NCBI RefSeq assembly: GCF_016464365.1
Contig: NZ_JADCUC010000001.1
Coordinates: 372,001-436,000, forward strand
Length of the DNA: 64,000 nt
Source of the DNA: Sandaracinobacteroides hominis
Lineage (GTDB): Bacteria; Pseudomonadota; Alphaproteobacteria; Sphingomonadales; Sphingomonadaceae
Direction: 5' to 3'
Numbering within the stretch: position 1 is the stretch's first letter; every line of letters starts with the position of its first letter. Below the pieces are notes generated by a model that saw nothing but the letters and a program-made list of their open reading frames with translations, made no database searches and was not told the origin of the DNA. Below are positions 43,918 to 52,030 of this stretch, one piece after another. The position numbers and the translations under genes are program-made.

Positions 43918-45107
43918 CGTTCGATTTTTCCCAGAATGGCGAGCGTATGGTGGGCGATCATGCGTTCCTCGTCGGTTGGTATGACGCGCACGGCGACAGG
44001 ACTGGCGCTGTGGCTGACAAGGCTCGCATTGCCTGCATTGGCGCGTTCATCGAGTTGAACGCCCAGCCATTCGAGCCGTCGGCAGATGCGGCTTCGTATA
44101 TCGGCGTTGTTTTCGCCGATGCCTGCGGTGAAGATGATGCCGTCGAGCCCGCCCAGCGATGCGGCCAGCGCGCCGACCTCACGCGCTATACGCCACACGA
44201 AAAGGTCTATCGCCTCTTCCGCTTCGACCGCGCCGCTCTGCGTCAGGTTACGCATGTCGCTGGAAATGCCGGACACGCCGAGCATACCCGATTGCCGGTA
44301 GAGCAGATCCTCGACTTCGGTAGCGCTCATGCCCATCCGGGTCTGGAGGTGCAGCACCACGCCGGGATCGAGGGCGCCGCAGCGCGTGCCCATCATCAGG
44401 CCATCCAGCGCGGTAAAGCCCATGGTCGTATCGACACTCCTGCACCCGTGCATCGCGCAGAGGCTGGCACCATTGCCAAGATGCGCCACGATCACCCGGC
44501 CAGCGGCAAGGGCCGGGTCCAGTTCGGCCAGCCGACGCGCGATATATTCATAGGACAGGCCATGGAATCCATAACGGCGAATGCCCTGATCGTGCAGCGC
44601 GCGCGGTATCGCAAAGCGGGACGCCACGGCAGGCTTGCTGGTGTGAAAGGCTGTGTCGAAGCAGGCAATTTGCGGCAGGCCGGGTTGAAGCCGGGCAATA
44701 GCGTGGATCGCGGCCAGATTGTGCGGCTGGTGCAGCGGCGCGAGCGGGCAGAGTGCGTCCAGCGCTGACAACAGCGCCGCATCGACCAGTCGGGGTTCGG
44801 CAAATTGCGTGCCGCCATGCACGACGCGGTGACCTACGGCGATGGTTTCGCGACCTTCCAGCGGATGTTCCGAGGCCCAGACGAACAGGTCTCCAAGCAG
44901 GTCGGCATGGCCAAGGGCCGCGCCATCGGGCCAGTCCCGCTCCACTATGGTGGCGCCGTCGCTCGATTTTGCCTTCAATGTCGGCGCGATGCCGATCTTC
45001 TCGATCTTTCCGCTTGCCGAAAGCGAGAGTTCACCATCCGCCTCCAGCGCGAACAGGGCGAACTTGATGCTCGACGACCCCGAATTGAGGCTGGCGACGG
45101 CCTTCAT
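43914..45107 (-). CDS. ackA: acetate kinase family enzyme
   Basis: Interconverts acyl-phosphate + ADP and carboxylate + ATP. The 397-residue protein has the ASKHA start VASLNSGSSSIKFALFALE, AVGHRVVHGGTQF, CFDTAFH, the catalytic GFHGLSYEYIARRL, VAHLGNGASLCAMHGCRSVD, TTMGFTALDGLMMGTRCGAL and the adenine loop IIFTAGIGENNADIR. It is complete. It overlaps the MaoC-Pta gene by 4 bases, so acyl-phosphate made by that fusion would pass to this kinase. Acetate, propionate or longer short-chain acids are possible substrates. Confidence 0.93.
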   Translation of the reverse strand: MKAVASLNSGSSSIKFALFALEADGELSLSASGKIEKIGIAPTLKAKSSDGATIVERDWPDGAALGHADLLGDLFVWASEHPLEGRETIAVGHRVVHGGTQFAEPRLVDAALLSALDALCPLAPLHQPHNLAAIHAIARLQPGLPQIACFDTAFHTSKPAVASRFAIPRALHDQGIRRYGFHGLSYEYIARRLAELDPALAAGRVIVAHLGNGASLCAMHGCRSVDTTMGFTALDGLMMGTRCGALDPGVVLHLQTRMGMSATEVEDLLYRQSGMLGVSGISSDMRNLTQSGAVEAEEAIDLFVWRIAREVGALAASLGGLDGIIFTAGIGENNADIRSRICRRLEWLGVQLDERANAGNASLVSHSASPVAVRVIPTDEERMIAHHTLAILGKIER

Positions 45108-46537
45108 GCCCCCGCAGCCTGCGCCAGACCGGGCGCCGCTTTGGTCGCTGCACGGCCCAGGAGCACGGCCACCGCGCAGGAGGCAAGTCGGGTACGAAGG
45201 CTGTCCGCCCGGCTGGTCAGGATGATCGGCACTCTGGCGCCCAGCACCACCCCGGCCGCGTCGGCGCCACCCAGGAAAGTGAGTTGCTTGGCCAGCATGT
45301 TTCCGGCCTCCAGGCTGGGGACGACCAGAATCTGGGCCTTGCCCGCAACGGGGGATCTAATGCCCTTTTCCTGCGCGGCGGCTTCGCTGATGGCGTTGTC
45401 GAAGGCAAGTGGGCCATCGAGCAGACCGCCGGTGATCTGCCCCCGGTCGGCCATCTTGCACAGCGCCGCAGCATCGAGCGTGGAGGCGATCGCGGGATTG
45501 ACCGTTTCGATAGCGGACAGGATCGCCACCTTGGGTTCGTCGATGCCGATCACATGGGCAAGGTCGATGGCATTGCGGATGATGTCCGCCTTTTCCTCCA
45601 GCGTCGGGGCGATGTTGATCGCAGCGTCGGTGATGATGATCGGCGTGGGGTGGCCGGGCACGTCCATGACATAGGCATGGCTGATGCGCCGTTCTGTCCT
45701 GAGACCGTTCGCCGAGGAAACGATCGCGCCCATCAACTCGTCGGTGTGCAGCGAGCCTTTCATCAGCAGCCTGGCCTCGCCCGACCTGATGAGGGCCACC
45801 GCCTTGGCTGCGGCGTCGTGACTATGGGCGGCGGGCACGATCCGGAAGGCGGATATGTCCTTGCCGGCTTCTTCGGCTGCCCTGCGGATCCTGGCTTCGG
45901 GGCCTACCAAAATCGGCGAGATCAGGTTGGCCTCGGCGGCCTCGATCGCGGCGGAGAGGGCGGCGGCGCTGCACGGATGGGCGACTGCGGTCGGCTCCGG
46001 CACGCCATGCGCTGTCATCCCGATAAGCCGCTGATAGGCATCATGTCCGCGCAACTGGACTTCCGGCAGGACAATGCGTGGGCGCCGGACCTTTTCGACC
46101 GGTGCCTTGACCATCGCTTCGCCCGCAATCACATCCTCACCCGCACCATTGGTGCAGCGGCAATCGAGCAGCACGACATGCCCGTGCGGGCGCTTTTCCC
46201 GCACCGTGACCGATGCGACAATCCGGTCGCCCAAAGAAACCGGACGCAGGAACTGGAGCGACTGACTGAGATAGATCGTACCCGGCCCCGGCAGTTCTGT
46301 GCCGAGGACGGAGGAAATAAGCCCGCCGCCCCACATGCCATGTGCGATCACCCGGCCAAACGGGTCGGTCGCGGCATAGGCGGGATCGAGATGGGCGGGG
46401 TTCACGTCGCCCGATACCAGCGCGAAAAGCTCGATGTCCTCTTCGCTCAGGGTGCGGGTCACACTGGCCGTATCACCGACCTGCAACTCATCGAAGGTCC
46501 TGTTTTCGATCATGTCTTCGGCGGTCATGGCGATCAA
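45104..46537 (-). CDS. bifunctional MaoC enoyl-CoA hydratase / phosphate acyltransferase
   Basis: A 477-residue fusion. Residues 1-150 are a MaoC hot-dog domain (FDELQVGDTASVTRTLSEED) with the R-hydratase dyad D44 and H49 in SGDVNPAHLD, and GRVIAHGMWGGGLISSVLG. Residues 160-477 are a PTA_PTB domain (HGVPEPTAVAHPCSAAALSA, HTDELMGAIVSSANGLRTER, RISHAYVMDVPGHPTPIIIT). The pairing would hydrate enoyl-CoA to (R)-3-hydroxyacyl-CoA, the monomer form used by PHA synthases, and exchange acyl-CoA with acyl-phosphate. Overlaps phaC and ackA by 4 bases each. Such fusions are known, but the acyl specificity is unproven. Confidence 0.92.
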   Translation of the reverse strand: MIAMTAEDMIENRTFDELQVGDTASVTRTLSEEDIELFALVSGDVNPAHLDPAYAATDPFGRVIAHGMWGGGLISSVLGTELPGPGTIYLSQSLQFLRPVSLGDRIVASVTVREKRPHGHVVLLDCRCTNGAGEDVIAGEAMVKAPVEKVRRPRIVLPEVQLRGHDAYQRLIGMTAHGVPEPTAVAHPCSAAALSAAIEAAEANLISPILVGPEARIRRAAEEAGKDISAFRIVPAAHSHDAAAKAVALIRSGEARLLMKGSLHTDELMGAIVSSANGLRTERRISHAYVMDVPGHPTPIIITDAAINIAPTLEEKADIIRNAIDLAHVIGIDEPKVAILSAIETVNPAIASTLDAAALCKMADRGQITGGLLDGPLAFDNAISEAAAQEKGIRSPVAGKAQILVVPSLEAGNMLAKQLTFLGGADAAGVVLGARVPIILTSRADSLRTRLASCAVAVLLGRAATKAAPGLAQAAGA

Positions 46538-48282
46538 TGCTCCAGCACATAGTGGCCGGGGGCATCCCCCAGCGGCGCATAGCCCTTTTCAGCCGAACCG
46601 AGCGGCAGCGGTGCGACGGGGTCGCCGGACCGCTGCCCCAGCCATTCCCCCCATTCGATCCACCAGGACCCCTGCTTGACCTCCGCGCCGTCCTCCCATT
46701 CCTCCGGCGTGCATGGAATGCCGTCGAGGGGGCGGGTCCGGACGCGAAAATATCTGCCCTTGTGCCCCGGTTCGGAAACGATGCCGGCATTGTGGCCGCC
46801 GCTGGTCAGAACGAAGGTGATCTCGGCGCCGGTCATCTGATGAATCTTGTGAACCGAATGCCATGGCGCGACATGGTCGCGCTCCGTGCCGACAACGAAC
46901 ATCGGCTTGCGAATGGCGCTCAGGGATATGGCCCTGCCGCCGACCTTGTACCTGCCTTCGGCCAGAGCATCGTCGAGGAACAACTCGCGAAGATACTGGC
47001 TATGCATTGCATAAGGCATGCGCGTGCCGTCCGCATTCCAGGCCATCAGGTCATTCATCGGCGGGCGCTCGCCCATCAGATATTCGGTCAGGATTCGAGA
47101 CCACACCAGATCGTTGGAGCGCAGGATCTGAAAGGCTCCCCCCATCTGGCTGCTATCCAGATAGCCGCGGCTCCACATCATGTTTTCCAGCATGTGGAGT
47201 TGCCCTTCGTCGATGAACAGGCCCAGCTCGCCGGGTTCGCTGAATTCGGTCTGGGCCGCGAACAGCGTGACAGAGGCCAGTCGATCATCGCCATCACGCG
47301 CCAGCGCCGCCGCCATGATCGAAAGCAGTGTGCCGCCAAGGCAGTAGCCAGCGGCATGGACCCCGGTTGCCCCGGTAATCGCGGTCACGGCATCGAGCGC
47401 GGCCATCGGCCCCATGCGCAGATAGGCCTCCATGTCGAGATCGCGATCCTTGGTTCCCGGATTGTGCCAGGAGATCATGAAGACCGTGAATCCCTGACTG
47501 GTCAGCCAGCGCACCATCGAATTGTCGGGCGACAGGTCCAGAATATAATATTTCATGATCCAGGCCGGAACGATCAGCACCGGCTCGGGCCGCACCGTTT
47601 CGGTCGTCGGAGCGTACTGGATAAGTTCCATCAGTTCGTTGCGATAGACCACCTTGCCCGGGGCCGTCGCGACATTGTCGCCGGGAATAAAGGCATCAGC
47701 GCCGACCGGGGGAAGCCCGCGGACCAGATGCTGCATGTCATCCATCAGATGCCGCATGCCATCGATCAGGCATTTGCCGCCCGTTTCGATGATCCGCTGT
47801 TGCAGGACAGGGTTGGTGGCGAGGAAGTTGGTGGGCGCAAAGACGTCCAGTATCTGCCGCGCGGCAAACTCGACCATCTGTTCGTGATGCCGGCTCACCC
47901 CGCCGATGCCGGTCGTCGCCGCATATAGCCATTGCTGGCTGAGCAGGAACGACTGGGCCAGGATGTTGAACGGCGGACGCGCCCAGGCGGGATCGGTGAA
48001 GCGATGGTCCTGCGGTAGCGGCTCGATGGCCGGCGCAGCAGCGGGATCGGTGGCGCTGCGTACGACATAATCCGTAAGGCGAGCATATTTGCGCCCCGCC
48101 TTGGCTGCGAGATGCAATTGCTTGCCCGGCGAGGTGGCCAGATGGCACCACCAGTCGCCGACCGCCTGCCACAGGGTGCCGGGGGAGAGGCCAAAGGTCG
48201 ACTGCGCGATCGCGGCGGACGCGAAACGATCCAGCGTGCCGGCAATGCCATCGAGTGGATCGGGTCCGGGAGATACAGCCAT
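46534..48282 (-). CDS. phaC: class I poly(3-hydroxyalkanoate) synthase-like protein
   Basis: A 582-residue PhaC-family protein, the length of class I enzymes. The N-terminal PhaC_N domain is present (TDPAWARPPFNILAQSFLLS). The lipase-like box holds Cys in place of Ser (C314 in AAGYCLGGTLL); D469 (GTERDHVAPW) and H497 (TSGGHNAGIV) complete the triad at nearly the spacing of the Cupriavidus enzyme. Class I synthases polymerise (R)-3-hydroxyacyl-CoA. No phaA, phaB, phasin, depolymerase or phaR lies nearby, so storage granules are not assured. First gene of the operon; GGAGCG upstream of ATG 48282. Confidence 0.88.
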   Translation of the reverse strand: MAVSPGPDPLDGIAGTLDRFASAAIAQSTFGLSPGTLWQAVGDWWCHLATSPGKQLHLAAKAGRKYARLTDYVVRSATDPAAAPAIEPLPQDHRFTDPAWARPPFNILAQSFLLSQQWLYAATTGIGGVSRHHEQMVEFAARQILDVFAPTNFLATNPVLQQRIIETGGKCLIDGMRHLMDDMQHLVRGLPPVGADAFIPGDNVATAPGKVVYRNELMELIQYAPTTETVRPEPVLIVPAWIMKYYILDLSPDNSMVRWLTSQGFTVFMISWHNPGTKDRDLDMEAYLRMGPMAALDAVTAITGATGVHAAGYCLGGTLLSIMAAALARDGDDRLASVTLFAAQTEFSEPGELGLFIDEGQLHMLENMMWSRGYLDSSQMGGAFQILRSNDLVWSRILTEYLMGERPPMNDLMAWNADGTRMPYAMHSQYLRELFLDDALAEGRYKVGGRAISLSAIRKPMFVVGTERDHVAPWHSVHKIHQMTGAEITFVLTSGGHNAGIVSEPGHKGRYFRVRTRPLDGIPCTPEEWEDGAEVKQGSWWIEWGEWLGQRSGDPVAPLPLGSAEKGYAPLGDAPGHYVLEH

Positions 48283-48607
48283 GAGATATTCGCTCCGTTG
48301 ATCAGCGCGTTTCCGGTCGCCAGCGGGCGGGATGCCCGAGGCGCTTTCGCTTTCAGACCAATCCTCCTGGCCGGCATGTGCCTGGCAGGCGCGCACCCCG
48401 GCGAGCCGGCTTCGGATTGGCACGATAGACCGGCATCGCGTCAGCTTCACTACCTTAACGGTACTGCATAGGGTAGATTCGGCGCAAGGCGCTTGTCAAA
48501 AAAGTCTCGTGATCTTCGGTGCGTTTCGCGGGCGAGGCACCGGCCCAGGCGGCAGGCGAGCGCAACGCGCCGTGGAGGATGAACCGCTATACTGATCGGC
48601 CCCGGGG
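48283..48607. promoter_or_regulatory. phaC upstream region with inverted repeat
   Basis: A 325-base gene-free region between tetR and phaC. The most striking element is CTACC (48450-48454) and GGTAG (48472-48476) as ends of a loosely symmetric 27-base stretch (CTACCTTAACGG, then GCATAGGGTAG). It lies about 170 bases upstream of phaC and would suit a regulator dimer; it differs from the palindrome on the exporter side. No clear -35/-10 pair was identified, and no FNR-type TTGAT-N4-ATCAA site was seen. Confidence 0.35.
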
Positions 48608-49282
48608 CTAGCGCAGGATCGGTAGCCCCGACGCCAGCACGTCCAGCGTCTTGTCGATATATTCCGACTTGGTCGCCTTTGTGTTTTTCATGTCATTGCG
48701 TCGCAGGATGCGATGGCGGGGAATGGTGATCAGCGCGTCAAACAGAAAGCGCGCCACTTCTGCGGTATCCCATTGCCCCGACATGCGCCATTCGGGCGCG
48801 TCTTGCAGAACCGACTGGATCAGTTCGATCACCGCTTTCGCCCCGATCGTCGGCTCGGCCTCGATAAGGCCGGGCTTGTGTTCGGTGAGCCAATAGATGA
48901 GCGTCTCAACCCCGACGACATCCTGCTGCAAGGAAATGTCGAGCATCGCGCGCGCAATATGACCAATCTTCCTGCGCAGAGATCCGTTCGGGATCGCGGC
49001 CTCGATCGAACCCAGCTCGCGGCTTGTATACTGCTCGATCGATGCGACCACGAGCGCCCGTTTCGATCCGAAGCGCGCATAAAGCGTGCGCTTGGAAACG
49101 TTGGCCGCCGCTGCGATCCTGTCCATGCTGGTGCCCTCGAACCCGTCTGCGACGAATCTTTCGAGCGCTATGTCGAGGATATGCGCACCCAGTTGCGCAG
49201 CCAGTTCCTGTTTCGGTCGCCCACCCTTCGGATCCCGAGGAGGAATGCGACGAGCCCCCGGTTCGTTGATCGTTCCTCGCAT
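48608..49282 (-). CDS. TetR-family regulator of the accessory block
   Basis: A 224-residue repressor. The N-terminal HTH reads LERFVADGFEGTSMDRIAAA, ANVSKRTLYARFGSKRALVV (about 42-82), the TetR plan; the C-terminal half is a helical ligand domain (SLQQDVVGVETLIYWLTEHK, AEVARFLFDALITIPRHRIL) resembling the AcrR-type C-terminus. The first 25 residues are basic and unstructured. It sits between the minus-strand phaC operon and the plus-strand exporter operon, so it can plausibly control either or both. A palindrome lies 80 bases upstream, close to the exporter start. Ligand unknown. Confidence 0.9.
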   Translation of the reverse strand: MRGTINEPGARRIPPRDPKGGRPKQELAAQLGAHILDIALERFVADGFEGTSMDRIAAAANVSKRTLYARFGSKRALVVASIEQYTSRELGSIEAAIPNGSLRRKIGHIARAMLDISLQQDVVGVETLIYWLTEHKPGLIEAEPTIGAKAVIELIQSVLQDAPEWRMSGQWDTAEVARFLFDALITIPRHRILRRNDMKNTKATKSEYIDKTLDVLASGLPILR

Positions 49283-49362
49283 TCGGTCGACTTACGATAT
49301 TTTCACGCAGCGCGCCCGACAAAAACGCGGGCGCGAGTATTGCGCGTTGCGATCGATCAAAA

Positions 49363-49378
49363 TACACTCATGAGTATA
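49363..49378. promoter_or_regulatory. candidate TetR operator
   Basis: TACACTCATGAGTATA has a perfect ten-base core ACTCATGAGT (49366-49375) and symmetric TA at both ends. It lies in the 165-base divergent region between tetR (start 49282) and the outer-membrane factor (start 49448), 70 bases before the latter, next to an AT-rich TATAGTTATAA stretch that could be a promoter. Confidence 0.5.
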
Positions 49379-49447
49379 GTTATAAGGCATCTGGAGAGGA
49401 AATAAGGTCGTGGCGATGCCACGGCTCTTCACCGAACGGGACTTTCA

Positions 49448-50950
49448 ATGACGGATGATAAAGCGGCTGGCTGCGATGGGCCCGGGTTGCCTGCCGGGCG
49501 GGTCATGGTGGCTCGCATGGCCTTGGTCGCAGGCTTGCTCGCGCCACTGCTGCTGACAGGGTGTTCGCTCGCGCCGACTTATGTGCGGCCCGCGCTACCG
49601 ACACCCGATGCCTATCCCGGTCCCGGCGTGCCAATCGTCGGCACCTCTGTGGCGCGGCTCGGATGGCATGACTTTTTTCAGGACGAGCAGCTTCGCGCTC
49701 TGATCGCGGATGCGCTTGCAAACAATCGCGACATCCAGATCGCCGCCGCCCGCGTCGCCCAGGCCCGTGCGGGGTGGCGGATCGAAGGCGCCGCCCTCTA
49801 CCCGGAGATAGACGCGGTGGGCACCGGGACGCGGGGACGGTCGTTCTTCAACCTGCCCGGCGCGGGGCCGCTTCGCCCCGAAATCAAGCAGGTAACGGCG
49901 CAGCTGAGCGCGGGATGGGAGATCGACCTCTGGGGACGCCTGCGTAATATGCGGGCGTCGGCGCGCGACCAGTATCTCGCAACCGAAGAGGCGCGGCGCG
50001 GCATCGCAACCGATCTGGTAGCGCAAGTTGCCACCGGATATCTGCTGGAGCGCGAGTATGAGGAGCGGCTGGCGCTGGCGCAGCAGACAGTCTCTACCCG
50101 GCAGGAATCGCTTCGGATCATGCGCCGCCGCTATGAGGTCGGCTCCGGGTCGAAGCTGGAAATGACCCAGGCCCAGACACTGCTGGGGCAGGCCGAGAAC
50201 GTCGTTGAACAACTGGTGCAGGACCGTGATGTGAACCGCAATGCGCTGACCCTGCTGGTGGGGCGGCCGGTCGATATCGCGCCGGGGCCGCTTGGTGCGT
50301 CAGAACCTGGTCTCAACGTTGCCATTCCCGCCGGGATACCGTCCGAACTGCTGGTCTATCGGCCCGATGTCATGGCGGCCGAATATCAGCTGCGCGCAGT
50401 CCATGCCGACATAGGTGCGGCCCGTGCGGCATTTCTCCCCCGCATCCAGCTGACCGGCGCGTTTGGTTCGACCAGCGCCGATCTGGACAGCCTGTTCGGC
50501 GCGGATAGCCGGTCATGGAATTTCACTCCCACGATCGCGCTGCCGCTGTTCAACGCGGGACGGCTCGCCGCGAATCTCGATCTGGCCAAGGCACGGCGGG
50601 TAGAGGCTGTCGCGACGTATGAAAAGACGGTCCAGACCGCCTTTCGCGACGTGTCCGATGCACTGGTCCGGCGGCGCCAGCTGGTGCGACAGATCGAAAT
50701 CACGCGCACCGTATATGACGCCCTGCGCGAGCGGGCCCGTCTGGCCCAGTTGCGCTTCGACAATGGCCGCTCGGCTTATCTGGAAGTGCTCGACGCGCAG
50801 CGCGACCTGTTCGAAACCGAGCAGACGCTCGTGCGGCTGCGACGCGCTCACCTTGCCAGCGGCGTGGCGCTGTACGCGGCGCTTGGCGGCGGCTTTTTGC
50901 CCGACCTGCCGGGACCAAACTCCCCTCTGCAACCCGAAGGAAAGAAGTGA
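49448..50950 (+). CDS. outer-membrane efflux lipoprotein, NodT/OprM family
   Basis: A 500-residue outer-membrane factor. After an N-terminal signal the lipobox LLTGC (about residues 35-39) predicts lipid anchoring. The family start SLAPTYVRPALPTPDAYPG follows, then two OEP repeats (IADALANNRDIQIAAARVAQ, RRRYEVGSGSKLEMTQAQTL; YRPDVMAAEYQLRAVHADIG, LRFDNGRSAYLEVLDAQRDL). It forms the exit channel of the exporter whose adaptor and ABC genes follow without gap (TGATG). Trimeric assembly is family knowledge. Confidence 0.93.
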   Translation: MTDDKAAGCDGPGLPAGRVMVARMALVAGLLAPLLLTGCSLAPTYVRPALPTPDAYPGPGVPIVGTSVARLGWHDFFQDEQLRALIADALANNRDIQIAAARVAQARAGWRIEGAALYPEIDAVGTGTRGRSFFNLPGAGPLRPEIKQVTAQLSAGWEIDLWGRLRNMRASARDQYLATEEARRGIATDLVAQVATGYLLEREYEERLALAQQTVSTRQESLRIMRRRYEVGSGSKLEMTQAQTLLGQAENVVEQLVQDRDVNRNALTLLVGRPVDIAPGPLGASEPGLNVAIPAGIPSELLVYRPDVMAAEYQLRAVHADIGAARAAFLPRIQLTGAFGSTSADLDSLFGADSRSWNFTPTIALPLFNAGRLAANLDLAKARRVEAVATYEKTVQTAFRDVSDALVRRRQLVRQIEITRTVYDALRERARLAQLRFDNGRSAYLEVLDAQRDLFETEQTLVRLRRAHLASGVALYAALGGGFLPDLPGPNSPLQPEGKK

Positions 50951-52023
50951 TGCAGTCATCCCAGAAAACGTGGGCTATCCGGGGTGTGATTGCGGTCGCG
51001 GCCGTCGCGGGGGGGCTGTCCCTTTGGCACATGACCCGGTCCGATGATTTGCCCGATGGCATCGTTAGCGGCAATGGCCGGATCGAAGCGGTCGAGATCG
51101 ACGTGTCAGCAAAGGCGCCTGGGCGTATCCGTGACATTCTAGTGGACGAAGGTGCTTTCGTGAAAGCGGGGCAGGTCGTGGCCCACATGGATTCCGACGT
51201 ACTGAACGCGCAGAAAATGGAGGCGTTGGCGCAACTCGCCCAGGCGCAGAATGGCGTGCAGATCGCGGAAAGCCAGGTTGCGCAGCAGCAGAGCAATCGC
51301 GCGGCGGCCCTCGCCGGGGTTCGCCAGCGAGAGGCCGAACTGGGTGCGGCACGCAAGCGTCTGGCCCGCTCGACCACGCTTGCAAGAGAAGGCGCCACCG
51401 CCGTCCAGGAAAGGGACGACAACGAAGCCCAGGTCGACGGCGCTGCGGCGGCCGTGGAGGCGGCGCGCGCGCAACTGGCCGCGGTCGGTGCGGCGATCAC
51501 GACGGCGCGCAATCAGGTCATCGGCGCCCGTTCGCAGGTCGATGCCGCGCGGGCCACGATCGAGCGGATCGAGGCCGACATTCGCGACAGCGATCTCAAG
51601 GCGCCCACCGCCGGACGTGTCCAATATCGTGTCGCGCAGCCCGGCGAAGTGGTTGGCGGCGGTGGCCGTGTGTTGAACCTTGTCAATCTGGGCGACGTTT
51701 ACATGACGTTCTTCCTGCCCGAAACGGTCGCGGGGCGCGTTGCGCTTGGCAGCGACGTGCGCATCGTGCTGGATGCGGCGCCGGATCGCGTCATCCCGGC
51801 GAAGGTCAGCTTCGTGGCCGATGTGGCCCAGTTCACCCCCAAGACGGTGGAAACCGAGAGCGAACGGCAGAAGCTGATGTTCCGCGTCAAGGCGCAGATC
51901 GATCGCAAGCTGCTGGAACGCTACATCACCCAGGTCAAGACCGGCCTGCCCGGCGTGGCCTATGTGAAGGTCGCGCCAAGCGCTGAGTGGCCTGCCAATC
52001 TCGCCGTAAATCTGCCGCGTTGA
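50950..52023 (+). CDS. HlyD-family membrane-fusion protein (YhiI-like)
   Basis: A 357-residue adaptor. One N-terminal membrane anchor ([20 protein letters not shown]) is followed by a lipoyl half ([37 protein letters not shown]), a long helical hairpin (about 85-200), the second half ([20 protein letters not shown]) and a beta-barrel end. It should join the ABC inner-membrane part to the outer-membrane factor. Its ATG overlaps the previous stop by one base; the ABC gene follows 7 bases later. The set resembles the YhiI-RbbA-YhhJ group. Confidence 0.92.
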   Translation: MQSSQKTWAIRGVIAVAAVAGGLSLWHMTRSDDLPDGIVSGNGRIEAVEIDVSAKAPGRIRDILVDEGAFVKAGQVVAHMDSDVLNAQKMEALAQLAQAQNGVQIAESQVAQQQSNRAAALAGVRQREAELGAARKRLARSTTLAREGATAVQERDDNEAQVDGAAAAVEAARAQLAAVGAAITTARNQVIGARSQVDAARATIERIEADIRDSDLKAPTAGRVQYRVAQPGEVVGGGGRVLNLVNLGDVYMTFFLPETVAGRVALGSDVRIVLDAAPDRVIPAKVSFVADVAQFTPKTVETESERQKLMFRVKAQIDRKLLERYITQVKTGLPGVAYVKVAPSAEWPANLAVNLPR

Positions 52024-52030
52024 GCGGACG

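Noticed and set aside
48283-48607. FNR/Anr box upstream of the phaC operon, expected if the operon responded to low oxygen
   Set aside because: No TTGAT-N4-ATCAA or close variant was found in the region.
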